From CAVREM01 sp963728825 (GTDB taxonomy: Bacteria > Acidobacteriota > Vicinamibacteria > Vicinamibacterales > CAVVIG01): DNA of 64,000 nt. Made by a program: the position numbers and the translations under genes. A model generated the notes under the pieces. The model was not told the origin of the DNA. It saw only the letters and a list, made by a program, of their open reading frames with translations, and ran no database searches. Shown piece by piece: positions 8,423-17,664 of the stretch (positions within the stretch are counted from its first letter, which is position 1; each line of letters opens with the position of its first letter). The stretch lies in contig CAVSLA010000004.1 in the NCBI GenBank assembly GCA_963728825.1, positions 1,364,001 to 1,428,000 of the forward strand, written 5' to 3'.

Positions 8423-9181
8423 TTATTTCCTGCAGAACGCCAGGAGATGCCAGCCCAAGGGCCGCACCAGGGAGCGCGGCAGAACGTTGAACGCGCCGAC
8501 GAAGACGCCGTTGTAAAGGGCGCCCTTCCATCCCCCGTGCAGGCGTGACTTGACCGGAAACCGCTCGGGCACGACTTTGACGTCCCGGAACGGGTGGAGC
8601 AGCCGCTTGAACTCCGCGATGCTGAACTTGAGGAGGACGGGCGCGTCCTCGTGCTCCAGGCCGACCTTCATCAGCTTCGACAGCGCATTCAGCCAGGAAA
8701 TGCGGTTGTAGACCTGAAAGATCGCTTCCCCACCGGGGTTCAGCACGCGGTGGCATTCAGCGACCAGACGTTGCGGATTGGCGGTGTACTGCACGACCCC
8801 GTGTGCGTAGATCAGCTCGAACTGGTTGTCCGGAAATGGCAGCTGTTCGCCGTCGGCCACCTGGAACTCGCCGCTGAGGCCCTGCTGCTCGAAGTTGGCT
8901 CGCGCGAGCGTGATCGCCGACTGCGTGAGGTCGACACCGGTGACGATCGCGCCGCCACGGGCAAACCGCGCCAGGTCGACACCGGCGCCGCAGCCGACCT
9001 CGAGAACCCTCCGGCCGCGGTACCCGTCAAAGTCGACGAGGCGCAGCAGGTGATGGAGCTTTTCGAAATGATATTGATCGAGATCGTCGAAAAAGCCGCG
9101 CGATCCCACCGGATGCCGCGTGATGTCCAGGTCGTGGATGTGCCGTTCCCAGTAGTCGCGGACCTCGTCGACGTTTGCCAC
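8423..9181 (-). CDS. Class I SAM-dependent methyltransferase
   Basis: A 252-residue Methyltransf_11-type enzyme. Motif I is VLEVGCGAGVDLARFA (about residues 57-72), with GVDLTQSAI and QVADGEQLPFPDNQFELIYAHGVVQYT as the following conserved strands, and VLNPGGEAIFQVYN near residue 150. The substrate is not evident. The stop lies 5 bp before the dapF start, so the two are probably one operon. It is divergent from glpD with 20 bp between start codons. Confidence 0.85.
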   Translation of the reverse strand: MANVDEVRDYWERHIHDLDITRHPVGSRGFFDDLDQYHFEKLHHLLRLVDFDGYRGRRVLEVGCGAGVDLARFARGGAIVTGVDLTQSAITLARANFEQQGLSGEFQVADGEQLPFPDNQFELIYAHGVVQYTANPQRLVAECHRVLNPGGEAIFQVYNRISWLNALSKLMKVGLEHEDAPVLLKFSIAEFKRLLHPFRDVKVVPERFPVKSRLHGGWKGALYNGVFVGAFNVLPRSLVRPLGWHLLAFCRK

Positions 9182-9201
9182 CGCGGATAATATAGCCCGA
9201 C

Positions 9202-10818
9202 GTGCTGCGCGATCTCGATCGTCTCACCGGCCGGACCTTCGATCTGCTCGTGGTCGGCGGTGGAATCTGTGGCCTGACGATCGCCTGCGACGCAGCGCAG
9301 CGCGGTCTTGCCGTGGCGCTCATCGAGCGTGACGACTTTGGCTGCGGCAGTTCGTTCAACCATCTGCGGACGATTCATGGCGGGCTTCGCTACCTGCAAC
9401 GCCTGAATCTGGTCCGGGCCCGCGAGTCGGTCCGTGAGCGCCGCACGGTCGGCCGCATCGCGCCGCACGCGGTGGTGCCCCTGCCCTTTGCGCTGCCGCT
9501 GTATCGGTCGCTGACCAAGGGCCGGCTGGCGATGCGGGTCGGGTTTCTCCTCGACCGAATCGTCGCGGCCGGGCGCAACCGCGAGGTCCCGGCTCCGCTG
9601 AGGCTTCCGGCCGGACGCGTCGTGTCCCGGCACGGTGCGATCGAACGTTTTCCAGGACTGCGCCGCCGTGGCCTGACTGGCGCCGCGCTGTGGTACGACT
9701 ACGTCATGCTCGAGGCCGACCGCCTGACGTTCAGCTGGGCGCTGGCCGCGGTCGCGCATGGCGCCGTTCTCGCGAACCACGTCGAAGCGACTGCCATACT
9801 CAGGAACGGTCAGCGGGTCGCCGGCATCGCCGCACTCGACAAAACCACCGAGCGCACCCTCGACATCAGCGCTCGAACCGTCGTGAACGCAACCGGCGCC
9901 GGAGTCGACCGCCTGCTCGGCACAATCGGGTCGTCGAGCGGCATTCCGATGCTCAAAGCAATGAACCTGGTGACCAGGCGGGATGCCGGTGACGTCGCGC
10001 TGGGCGGACGATCGGCGTCGGGCCGCCATCTGTTCCTGGTGCCATGGCGGCGTCGAGCGGTCTTCGGAACGTGGGAATCCGCAACGACCTGTGCCCCAGA
10101 CGACAATCAGGCCAAAGAGCGTGACATCGCAGCGTTCATCGGCGAGTTGAACGAAGCGTTTCCCGCGCTCGACCTCAAGCCGGGAGACGTCACGCTCGTC
10201 CATCGCGGTGTCGTACCGGCGGCTGCCGCCGGTGGCCGCGTTAGCCTCGAAGGCCGGGAACAGATCCGCGATCACGCCGCCAACGGCGCCGACGGCCTGA
10301 TCAGCGTCGTCGGCCCCAAGTACACGACGGCACGCGCCGTCGCCGAGCGCGTGACCGATCGGGTGGTGCAGAAGGTTGAACAGAAGGCTGGCCCCTGCCG
10401 CACCGCGGCGACGCCGCTGCCAGGTGGTCACGTGCGGGACGTCGCGCTGACGATTGCGGATGCGCGTCGCGACTACGACGACCTCGTGCCGAGCGACACG
10501 ATTCCACACCTGGTCGCTGCCTACGGCTCCGGCTATCGGGAAATCCTGGAACTCGCTCGTAGCCGTTCCGATTGGTGCACGCGACTCGCGGCAGACTCTC
10601 CGGTCATTGGCGCCGAACTCGTGTGGGCAGCGCGCCACGAGATGGCCGAAACGTTGTGCGACGCCGTCCTGCGGCGGACTCCCCTTGGCGCGATGGGCTT
10701 CCCAGGCGATCAGGCGGTCATGCGCGCCGCAGAGATCATGGCGGCCGAGAAGGGATGGGGCGACGAACGCACCCGCCAGGAGTTGGACGCGCTGCGACGC
10801 TTCTACGTCGTGGACTAG
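9202..10818 (+). CDS. glpD: Glycerol-3-phosphate dehydrogenase (FAD-dependent)
   Basis: Oxidises sn-glycerol 3-phosphate to dihydroxyacetone phosphate, passing electrons to quinone; peripheral membrane flavoprotein. The 538 residues include the N-terminal Rossmann motif LLVVGGGICGLTIACDAA, the DAO/GlpD signature FNHLRTIHGGLRYLQ (about 52-66), and the GlpD-type C-terminal domain (AAYGSGYREILELA, ELVWAARHEMAETLCDAVLRRTPLG). The family usually reads SSKLVHGGLRYL; FNHLRTIHGG is a variant. Start is GTG at 9202. A GATAAT at 9186-9191 is 10 bases upstream. The 3' end, including the stop, lies in a 26-bp tandem duplication. Confidence 0.9.
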   Translation: MLRDLDRLTGRTFDLLVVGGGICGLTIACDAAQRGLAVALIERDDFGCGSSFNHLRTIHGGLRYLQRLNLVRARESVRERRTVGRIAPHAVVPLPFALPLYRSLTKGRLAMRVGFLLDRIVAAGRNREVPAPLRLPAGRVVSRHGAIERFPGLRRRGLTGAALWYDYVMLEADRLTFSWALAAVAHGAVLANHVEATAILRNGQRVAGIAALDKTTERTLDISARTVVNATGAGVDRLLGTIGSSSGIPMLKAMNLVTRRDAGDVALGGRSASGRHLFLVPWRRRAVFGTWESATTCAPDDNQAKERDIAAFIGELNEAFPALDLKPGDVTLVHRGVVPAAAAGGRVSLEGREQIRDHAANGADGLISVVGPKYTTARAVAERVTDRVVQKVEQKAGPCRTAATPLPGGHVRDVALTIADARRDYDDLVPSDTIPHLVAAYGSGYREILELARSRSDWCTRLAADSPVIGAELVWAARHEMAETLCDAVLRRTPLGAMGFPGDQAVMRAAEIMAAEKGWGDERTRQELDALRRFYVVD

Positions 10819-10869
10819 GCGGACCCAAGAGGTCCGTGGACTAGGCGGACCTAAGAGGTCCGCCCTACA
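10809..10869. repeat. 26-bp tandem duplication plus GGCGGACCT palindromic element at glpD stop
   Basis: Bases 10809-10834 and 10835-10860 are a direct 26-bp duplication with one mismatch that covers the last glpD codons and the stop TAG. Each copy carries the palindrome GGCGGACCTAAGAGGTCC, and the second continues into CGCCCTACAA. Related copies occur at 47433, 52265 and 56231. The gap 10870-10919 otherwise holds nothing recognisable. Confidence 0.9.
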
Positions 10870-10919
10870 AGAGAACGGCCGCAGACCGCCACCCGCGTCG
10901 TGTACTAGACTGAACACCC

Positions 10920-13325
10920 ATGAGCTACCGACTCCGCGTCGCGTTTGCGGCGCTTCTCGTCCTCATTCTGCGCACTGGCTCGGCCGCACAGTCCCCGGCG
11001 AGCGACGAACCCCCGGCGATCGGAGCGATCGGATCCATCATCGACGCGGACGTCGTTCGGGACTTGCCGCTCGGCGACAGCCTTTACGCGCTGCTCGAGA
11101 CCACGCAAGCCGAGGTGATCTCCGATCGCTTCAACACCGGCGGCTTGAACGTGGCGGGGCCGGCGCGGCTTGGCGGGTTCCTCGGCTCGTGGTCGCAGAC
11201 GCAGTTCCGCATCGGCGATCTCAACGTTTCGGATCCGTACGGCAGCGGCGATGCGTTGCTCTTTCCCGAGACGATGCCCTGGCAGCGTCTGCGCGTAGAC
11301 ACCGGACTGATGCCGGCTCACATCAACACCCCTGGTCTCGGCGTCACGCTCGAACCGCGCCGGCCGTCCTCAGGCTGGACCGGTACCATTGCCGGTTCCG
11401 GATCGGGCGGCAGCCTCGTTGCCCGTGCGCCCGCCGATCAACCCCCGCCGATTGCCCGCCTCGACGAATACACCCGGGGATCGGCAGTCGTCAGTGGTCC
11501 GATCAGCAACCGGTTGGGCTTGGCCGCTGGAGGCGCGTGGGCAGGCTCGCGCAGCCTGTTCCGCGAGCGCGACGCGACGGCACGAAGCACTCTCGCGTCC
11601 GGCTTTGCCCATCTGACACTTGCGGCCTCCCCCGATCGGGAATGGCGGGCGTTCGGTTGGGTACAGCGCGCCGAGCGGCCGTTTCAGGAATGGCTGGCGT
11701 TTCGGGATCCGACCGCCGCCACGCGCGCCACCGCCGTTCACGTGCAGTCGACGTGGGAGGAGCGGCCGCGTTCCGGCTGGCGCTGGCGGACCTTCGGGGG
11801 CTTCACCCAGCGCTCGCGTTCACATGACTTCGGCGTTCCGTCGGTCGTCGTGGAGCGGCCGTCCGACGGTCCTGTTCCGGCGATCGTCGACGAAGCCGCC
11901 GGACGAACGGCGCGCAGGCTCTCGGCTGGAGCGCGGCTCGCGCCCTCGAACGACGCCGGCTCACGGCATCGCGTCGAAATCGGCGCCGACGTCGATGCTT
12001 CCTGGGTAACCGCTCGCGATCAGTTTGGCGGCGTCGTCCACGAGCTCATCGACAGCGCACCTGCCCGCCGCTGGAGTTACAACACGGGTCCGGCGGAATC
12101 GCGGCGGCGTGCGGTCTCCACGGCCGCCTACTTATCCGACACGATCGTCGTGTCGCCAACCCTATCCCTCGACGCGAGCCTCCGCGCGGAGCTGGTGCAC
12201 GGACGCGCCGAAGGCGCGGCAACGGCGGTCGGCTGGATGAGCCTGCTTCCCGCCGCAAGCGTTCGTTGGCTGTTCGCCGAAGAACCGTCGCTCGCGCTCG
12301 TCGGCGGATACACGCGATCGGCGAACACTCTCAACCTGAACTGGCTGGCCTACGGAGATCCGGCGGCGCCGTTCGGAGTGGTCGCGGCGATGGCGCGGCC
12401 CGCCGTGATCGTTTCACGAGTGGGTCCCGGCACGGGGGGCAATCCTTCGTTCAGCGGGATCGACGACGATCTCCAGCGGCCATACACCGACGAATTCGTC
12501 GTCGGGCTCGATTCGCGCATGGGATCGTCGACCCGATTCACGTTGACCGGGATCGCGCGTCGCGAAGGCAATGCCCTCGCCGTGATCAACCCGGGCGTTC
12601 CGCTGGAGGGCTACAGCACCGTCGAGGTCCAGGACGAGTACATCTTCCTGCGTAATCCGGAGGACGACCGCATCCTCACCGTCTACAACCGCCTGCCGTC
12701 AAGCTTCGGCCGGGACACCTACCTCCTGACGAATCCCGAGCTCGATGCCGCGAACGCATTCGCGCTGAAGTTGACCGTGGAGCACGCGGCCGAGCGGCTC
12801 TTCGTTCTGTTCGGCGCGACCGCCTTCCTGGCCGAGGGCTCCGGCGGAAACCGCGGCTATGGGCCGCGCGAGAACGACCAGGACGTTCTCGGCGAGCTGT
12901 TCACGAACCCGAATGCGGCTACGTACGCGAGAGGCCGTCTCTTCAGCGACCGCGCGTTCACCATCAAATGGACGACAGTGTATCGCCTGCCGTACGACGT
13001 CACGGTCGGCGCGATTGCTCGCTACCAGGACGGGCAGCCGTTCTCGCGGCTGGTCGTCGTGCCCGACTTGAACCAGGGCGCCGAGGCGGTCCAGGCGTAT
13101 CCGAATGGAGGCACGCGATTCACCTTCACCGGCACGCTCGATCTCCGGGTTCAGAAGGGCTTCAGAGTCGGCGCCGGCCGGCTCGACGCCATGGTCGATG
13201 CCTACAATCTCTTCACGCGTTCGAACGAAGTCGAAGAGTACGTCTTCACAGGTCCCGCCTTCCGCACGTCGACCGCGATCCAGCCGCCGCGTAGCGTGCA
13301 CCTGGGTCTGCGTCTGACGTTCTAG
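10920..13325 (+). CDS. TonB-dependent receptor-like outer membrane protein
   Basis: An 801-residue protein with a signal peptide (residues 1-23, ending SAAQ) and a plug-like region (about 40-150: DLPLGDSLYALLETTQAEVISDRFNTGGLN, quoted in part) followed by a long beta-rich barrel, ending in LGLRLTF with the terminal Phe typical of BamA-assembled barrels. The N-terminal CarboxypepD_reg domain common in acidobacterial TonB-type proteins is absent, and no clear TonB box is seen. The ligand is unknown. A serine hydrolase gene follows with no gap, suggesting a shared transcript and perhaps a linked substrate. Confidence 0.7.
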   Translation: MSYRLRVAFAALLVLILRTGSAAQSPASDEPPAIGAIGSIIDADVVRDLPLGDSLYALLETTQAEVISDRFNTGGLNVAGPARLGGFLGSWSQTQFRIGDLNVSDPYGSGDALLFPETMPWQRLRVDTGLMPAHINTPGLGVTLEPRRPSSGWTGTIAGSGSGGSLVARAPADQPPPIARLDEYTRGSAVVSGPISNRLGLAAGGAWAGSRSLFRERDATARSTLASGFAHLTLAASPDREWRAFGWVQRAERPFQEWLAFRDPTAATRATAVHVQSTWEERPRSGWRWRTFGGFTQRSRSHDFGVPSVVVERPSDGPVPAIVDEAAGRTARRLSAGARLAPSNDAGSRHRVEIGADVDASWVTARDQFGGVVHELIDSAPARRWSYNTGPAESRRRAVSTAAYLSDTIVVSPTLSLDASLRAELVHGRAEGAATAVGWMSLLPAASVRWLFAEEPSLALVGGYTRSANTLNLNWLAYGDPAAPFGVVAAMARPAVIVSRVGPGTGGNPSFSGIDDDLQRPYTDEFVVGLDSRMGSSTRFTLTGIARREGNALAVINPGVPLEGYSTVEVQDEYIFLRNPEDDRILTVYNRLPSSFGRDTYLLTNPELDAANAFALKLTVEHAAERLFVLFGATAFLAEGSGGNRGYGPRENDQDVLGELFTNPNAATYARGRLFSDRAFTIKWTTVYRLPYDVTVGAIARYQDGQPFSRLVVVPDLNQGAEAVQAYPNGGTRFTFTGTLDLRVQKGFRVGAGRLDAMVDAYNLFTRSNEVEEYVFTGPAFRTSTAIQPPRSVHLGLRLTF

Positions 13326-14687
13326 GTGATCGCAGTGAACGCCGCGGTGGCGTCGATCGCGGCGGTCGTAGCGATCGGTGGCGTTGGCTGGGCTCTGTTC
13401 AAGCTGCGCGCGGTCGTCGATGTGGCGTGCGGCTACAAGTCGAAAGTGCTGTGCACCGGGATCTTCGGATCGGGACGCGAGATGGACGCCCAGTCCGCAG
13501 AAGAAGTCGCTGCGGATAGCTACTGGATGCTGCGTCCGTTCCGTGCGACGGTCGACCGCGCGTCGGCGTCGGTGACGACGTCGCTGGCCGGCGTGCGCCC
13601 GCGCACGGCCATTCACCGCCCGGGCCTGGGCGCCACTCTCGTTCCGCGCCAATCTGCGGACGCTCGGTCATTTCCCGGACTCGAGCGACGACCGTCCTCG
13701 CCGCCTGCCGTCCGATCGGGTGCCGCGGTCCGCCCGGAGGTTCAGCGGATCGTGGATCGTGCATTCGAGGAGAAGAATCCGTCGCGCCTGCGGCGGACCC
13801 ATGCCGTCGTCGTCGTTCACGACGGCGACATCGTCGCTGAGCGGTACGCGCGCGGCGTGAGCGCTGACACGCCGCTGCCGGGGTGGTCGATGGCCAAGAG
13901 CGTACTGAACGCGCTGGTCGGCGTCCTGGTCGAGGAGGGCCGGCTGTCGGTCAATTCCCGGGAGCTGCTGCCACACTGGCGCGCACCGGATCCGCGCTCC
14001 GCTATCTCTCTCGAAGATCTCCTGCGTATGCGCAGCGGATTGCGTTTCTCCGAGGCGTACTCGAATCCATGGTCGGACGTGCTGCAGATGCTGTTCGAGG
14101 CTGCCGATACGGCGGCGTACGCGTCGATGAGGCCGTTGAGCGCCCGTCCGGGCTCGGTCTGGAGCTATGCCAGCGGCACTTCCAACATCCTGTCAGCGAT
14201 TATCCGGCAGACGGTCGGCGAATCTGTCTACGCGAGCTGGCCGCGGCAGGCGCTGTTCGACCGGCTCAGGATGTCGAGTGCGATCGTCGAGCCGGATGCA
14301 TCGGGCACGTTCGTGTTGTCGTCGTTCATGCTGGCGACGGCGCGCGACTGGGCGCGATATGGTCAGCTCTGGGTCGATCACGGCCGTTGCGGCAGCGGTG
14401 CGGTGTTGTCCAAGGATTGGATCCGGTTCAGCACGACGCCGACGGCCGAATCCCCTGAGGGCCGATTCGGCGCGCACTGGTGGCTCAAGCTCAACCCGGA
14501 GATTGGCGGCGACAGCCCGGCAGCGAACGCGATCGCGAAGGACGCTTTTTTTGCCCTCGGACACGAAGGCCAGACGCTCACCGTCATCCCGTCGCGCAGG
14601 CTCGTGATCGTCAGGCTCGGCGCGTCGATCTACATCGACGCCTGGAATCAGGCCGAGTTCGTGGCGGCGCTGCAGGAAGTCGTGTGA
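13326..14687 (+). CDS. Beta-lactamase-related serine hydrolase (class C/esterase type)
   Basis: A 453-residue protein with one N-terminal membrane segment (residues 5-27) that would anchor it on the periplasmic side. The catalytic domain (about 150-450) has GWSMAKSVLNAL (SxxK, nucleophile Ser and Lys), YASGTSN as the YxN/YxS element, and FFALGHEGQ as the third box. It fits the beta-lactamase/penicillin-binding-like family (Pfam Beta-lactamase), which includes esterases and D-aminopeptidases. The GTG at 13326 follows the receptor stop directly. Substrate not known. Confidence 0.85.
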   Translation: MIAVNAAVASIAAVVAIGGVGWALFKLRAVVDVACGYKSKVLCTGIFGSGREMDAQSAEEVAADSYWMLRPFRATVDRASASVTTSLAGVRPRTAIHRPGLGATLVPRQSADARSFPGLERRPSSPPAVRSGAAVRPEVQRIVDRAFEEKNPSRLRRTHAVVVVHDGDIVAERYARGVSADTPLPGWSMAKSVLNALVGVLVEEGRLSVNSRELLPHWRAPDPRSAISLEDLLRMRSGLRFSEAYSNPWSDVLQMLFEAADTAAYASMRPLSARPGSVWSYASGTSNILSAIIRQTVGESVYASWPRQALFDRLRMSSAIVEPDASGTFVLSSFMLATARDWARYGQLWVDHGRCGSGAVLSKDWIRFSTTPTAESPEGRFGAHWWLKLNPEIGGDSPAANAIAKDAFFALGHEGQTLTVIPSRRLVIVRLGASIYIDAWNQAEFVAALQEVV

Positions 14688-14703
14688 GGAGATTGATTGC
14701 GTT

Positions 14704-15546
14704 TCACGGCAGCGAGAAGGCCCTGAACACGTAGGTAATGCCGCCTGTGAAGCCAATCGACGAATCGATCGAGGTGAGGCCAATGAGCAGGGCGCCGTCG
14801 AAGCGCACCGATCCAGGCGTATAACGGCTGCCGATGGCGAGCCGGCTGCGGCTTTCGGTTCCCGGAAACGCGCCGCCGCTCCGCACCGACGCGCGACCGT
14901 TCAGTTCCGCCACCACCTCGGCACGGTCGGTCAGCGCGCGCGCCAGCGATAATCCGTAGGTCAGGACGTCGTTCTGACGGTGGCCCGTGGTGGGATCGGC
15001 CAGGATTCCAAAGCCGACATTTCCGACGACGCGGATCGACTGGACGGTCTTGCCGCCGAGCAGCGAGGCGAAGAAGTCGGTGGTGTCGAGCCCGAGGCCG
15101 CTCTCGTTGCTGGCGTTCGGCAGCTTCGTGGCGAACCGGATCGCCAGCGCCGGCCGGTTCGCACCCTCGGCCAGCAGGCGGATCTTCGTGGCGATCACCA
15201 TGTCCGCGATATCGCTGGTGTGATCGCCGGTGGCGGTCACCAGGCTCGAGAGCGGCGCGGCCGTCCGCCTCGAGATCGTCAGCCGGTCGTAGAGCGCGCC
15301 ATCGAACTGAAGCTCGGCAATCTGGCTGATGCCGAAGCTCAGGCCGAGCGTGGGAATCCGCCAGAGGTCGCCTCGCAGGCCCGAGACCGGATACTGCTGA
15401 TCGTCCGCGAACTCGAGCCCGCCTTCGATGAGCATCCGTCCTGCGCCGATCGGTTCAGGATCTTCGGTCAGCAGCGGCCGCTGCTGGGCGGCTGCCGGAC
15501 TGGCAAGCAGGAGCGCCACAATCAGGTAACCCGGGCGTTTGATCAT
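14704..15546 (-). CDS. Outer-membrane beta-barrel protein (MetA-pathway-like)
   Basis: A 280-residue protein with a signal peptide (cut near ASPAAAQ) and alternating beta strands to the end; RPLLTEDPEPIGAGRMLIEGG after the signal peptide resembles the Phenol_MetA_deg barrel family, which is often called transporter. C-terminal aromatic FRAFSLP is not a perfect barrel signal. The start ATG at 15546 sits 9 bases after a conserved repeat element with a GC-rich hairpin (15555-15613). Function unknown. Confidence 0.6.
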   Translation of the reverse strand: MIKRPGYLIVALLLASPAAAQQRPLLTEDPEPIGAGRMLIEGGLEFADDQQYPVSGLRGDLWRIPTLGLSFGISQIAELQFDGALYDRLTISRRTAAPLSSLVTATGDHTSDIADMVIATKIRLLAEGANRPALAIRFATKLPNASNESGLGLDTTDFFASLLGGKTVQSIRVVGNVGFGILADPTTGHRQNDVLTYGLSLARALTDRAEVVAELNGRASVRSGGAFPGTESRSRLAIGSRYTPGSVRFDGALLIGLTSIDSSIGFTGGITYVFRAFSLP

Positions 15547-15554
15547 CGTTTTTC

Positions 15555-15613
15555 CACTGGCGCTGGGGCCCCACCCCCAGCGCGTTCTTACGCTGATGCC
15601 TCGCCTCGGATAA
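15555..15613 (-). repeat. Conserved hairpin element F, copy 1, upstream of a start codon
   Basis: On the minus strand it reads TATCCGAGGCGAGGCATCA, then AAGAACGCGCTGGGG, TGGGGCCCCAGCGC and CAGTG. CGCTGGGG and CCCCAGCG can form an 8-bp stem. The only other copy seen, 54074-54130, differs by a few bases and also lies on the minus strand just before a start codon (ccmB). It may be a 5' leader structure acting on translation, or a dispersed repeat. Confidence 0.8.
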
Positions 15614-15638
15614 GAACCGGTTCCGGCCCGTGCTTGAA

Positions 15639-16109
15639 TCAGAACCGTTTCCGGCTGTCCAGGAGCAGCGTCACCGGACCGTCGTTGACCAGGCTGACCT
15701 GCATTTTGGCTTGAAACTCACCGGTTGCGACGGTCAACCCGGCAGTCCGCAGGTCGCGCACCACCTCGTCGTACAACGGCCTGGCGAGCTCGGGCGCGGC
15801 GGCGCCATCCCATGACGGTCGGCGGCCCTTGCGGCAATCACCGGCAAGCGTGAACTGCGACACGACCAGAACCGCCCCGCCTGCGTCGGCGACCGACACG
15901 TTCATGCGCTTCTCCGGGTCATGGGGATCTTCGAAGATCCGTAGCTCGCGGACTTTCGCCGCGATGTACTGGCCGTCCGCCGGCCCGTCCCCGGTTTCGA
16001 CGCCGAGCAGCAGCAGCAGGCCACTGTCGATCCGCCCCACTTCGCGGGACGACTGGCCATCGACGACAACCACCGACGCGGAGGAAACCCGTTGAACGAC
16101 CGCTCTCAT
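15639..16109 (-). CDS. dtd: D-aminoacyl-tRNA deacylase
   Basis: Removes D-amino acids and glycine from mischarged tRNA. The 156-residue product starts MRAVVQRVSSASV. It has the catalytic SQFTLAGD (SQxT, nucleophilic Thr) and the Gly-cisPro-type motif in VNDGPVTLLLD near the end. The ATG at 16109 overlaps the ttcA-like stop in an ATGA, so the two are translationally coupled. Confidence 0.95.
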   Translation of the reverse strand: MRAVVQRVSSASVVVVDGQSSREVGRIDSGLLLLLGVETGDGPADGQYIAAKVRELRIFEDPHDPEKRMNVSVADAGGAVLVVSQFTLAGDCRKGRRPSWDGAAAPELARPLYDEVVRDLRTAGLTVATGEFQAKMQVSLVNDGPVTLLLDSRKRF

Positions 16110-16893
16110 GCGGGAACGGCGTGACGACGCAGCTCCGCGGGCGGGTTCAGTCTCGTGTCCAGCAGATGACGTGGCGCGACATTCGACAGCGCCTTCAGCA
16201 TCGACTGCTTCACGCCGGGATGCTCGCGCTCCATTTCCATCAGCATCCGCTTGGTGCGCTGCCGCTGCAGACCGAGATCGCCGCAGGCCGGGCAGCAACA
16301 GCCGATGATCGGCAGCTCGCATTCCTTGGTATACGCGCGCGCCTCGTCTTCGCCGATGTAGACCAGCGGCCGGATCACCACGTGCGCACCATCGTCGGAG
16401 ACGAGCTTGGCCGGCATCGCTTTCAATGCGCCGGCGAAGAACAGGTTGAGGAGCAGGGTCTCGATGAAGTCGTCAGCGTGGTGGCCAAGCGCGATCTTCG
16501 TGGCGCCGACCGTCGTCGCCATCCGGTACAACACTCCCCGGCGCAGCCGGGCGCAGAGCGAGCATGGCGTCTGATTGGCGTCGAGGATTTCATCGATCGC
16601 CTCGCCGATCCCGGTGTGCTCGATGCGGTACTCCCAGCCGCGGGACTCGCAGGTCTTGGCGATCAGATCGTGTTTGTATTCTTTGTAGCCCGAGTCGACG
16701 TTCACCGCCACCAGCGTGAACCGGATCGGCGCCCGCTGGCGCAGGACATCGAGGATTTGCAGCAGCGCCCAGCTGTCTTTGCCGCCAGACAGGCCGACCA
16801 TGACGCGATCGCCGTCTTCAATCAGCTGGTAATCGACGATCGCCCGCGTCGTCTTCTTCGCGAGCCGCGCTTCGAGATCAGTCCGGTAACCCA
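16106..16893 (-). CDS. ttcA: TtcA-type tRNA 2-thiolation enzyme
   Basis: PP-loop ATPase of about 262 residues that thiolates a tRNA cytidine (position 32 in TtcA). Seen: PP-loop VGLSGGKDSWALLQIL, the CSLCARLRRG cysteine pair, GHHADDFIETLLLNLFF, and a C-terminal zinc/iron-type CCCPACG. The CxxC pairs fit the Fe-S dependent TtcA/TtuA group. I prefer the ATG at 16893. A TACAAT (16905-16900) ends six bases before it, as in a leaderless transcript. A TTG at 16924 overlapping the upstream stop (TTGA) is the alternative start. Confidence 0.85.
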
Positions 16894-16920
16894 TCGGGCG
16901 ATTGTAAACGGTTTGAGGCT

Positions 16921-17664
16921 TCAACCGCGCGTCGAGACGACGCGCGCCGGAATGCCGACCGCCACCGCGTGTGCCGGGACGCTGTCACGAACAACGGCTG
17001 CGGCGCCGATGACGGCTCGCTCGCCGATGCTGACGCCATCGAGGATTTTCGCACCGGCGCCGATCCAGGCGCCCGGCCCGATGTCGACGCCTGCCGACGT
17101 CCTCGCCTGGGCAAGCACGGCTGCGGTCGGATCGGAGAAGTCGTGGTCGCCGCCGATCACGTAGCTGTACGCGGCCATCAGGACGTTGCTGCCGATGGTG
17201 ACGCGGCTGGCCGAGAACACTTCGCAGTTGAAGCCAACGTTGGCGCCGTCCGCCAGCTCGATGTCGCCGTTCTTGCACGACAGAATCGAGTTGCGGCCGA
17301 TGAACACGCCGTTGCCGATCCTGATGCCGCGGTTCGATTCGCCCTTGGCGTCGAGCAGGCAGTTGTCGTCGACGACGACGTTGCTGCCGATGTGAATCTT
17401 GTGCGGATGGCGCAGCACGACATTCTGGCCGAAGACGACATTGCGGCCGCACGAGCCGAGGAGGATCGGATAGAACGCCTTGCGAAGGGCCAGGCCAAGC
17501 GCCCCGGGGCAGGCCTGCGACAGCATAACGATCGATTCGTACTTGAGCAGACTCCCCAGCCCGCGCCGCCCGACGACCAGCGATGCGTACTTCTCTCGCG
17601 CCGACGTCCCGGCCGCGAACAACTGTTCCTGCGCTTTGCCAATCGGCGATCTGGTCTCGGTCAT
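16921..17664 (-). CDS. Hexapeptide-repeat acyltransferase (LbetaH family)
   Basis: A 247-residue protein with an N-terminal helical region (1-70) and left-handed beta-helix repeats from about 75 to 235 (IGSNVVVDDNCLLDA, IRIGNGVFIGRNSIL, IGPGAWIGAGAKILDGVSIG), closing with AVGIPARVV as in many acetyltransferases. YVIGGDHDF supplies a likely catalytic His. It probably O-acetylates a sugar; its position beside the glycan region supports this. It ends against the ttcA start, and its stop overlaps the alternative TTG. Confidence 0.85.
   Translation of the reverse strand: MTETRSPIGKAQEQLFAAGTSAREKYASLVVGRRGLGSLLKYESIVMLSQACPGALGLALRKAFYPILLGSCGRNVVFGQNVVLRHPHKIHIGSNVVVDDNCLLDAKGESNRGIRIGNGVFIGRNSILSCKNGDIELADGANVGFNCEVFSASRVTIGSNVLMAAYSYVIGGDHDFSDPTAAVLAQARTSAGVDIGPGAWIGAGAKILDGVSIGERAVIGAAAVVRDSVPAHAVAVGIPARVVSTRG

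Noticed and set aside
8812..10917. Long minus-strand open frame of 701 codons
   Set aside because: Antisense to glpD and partly to a methyltransferase; high GC makes such shadows common.
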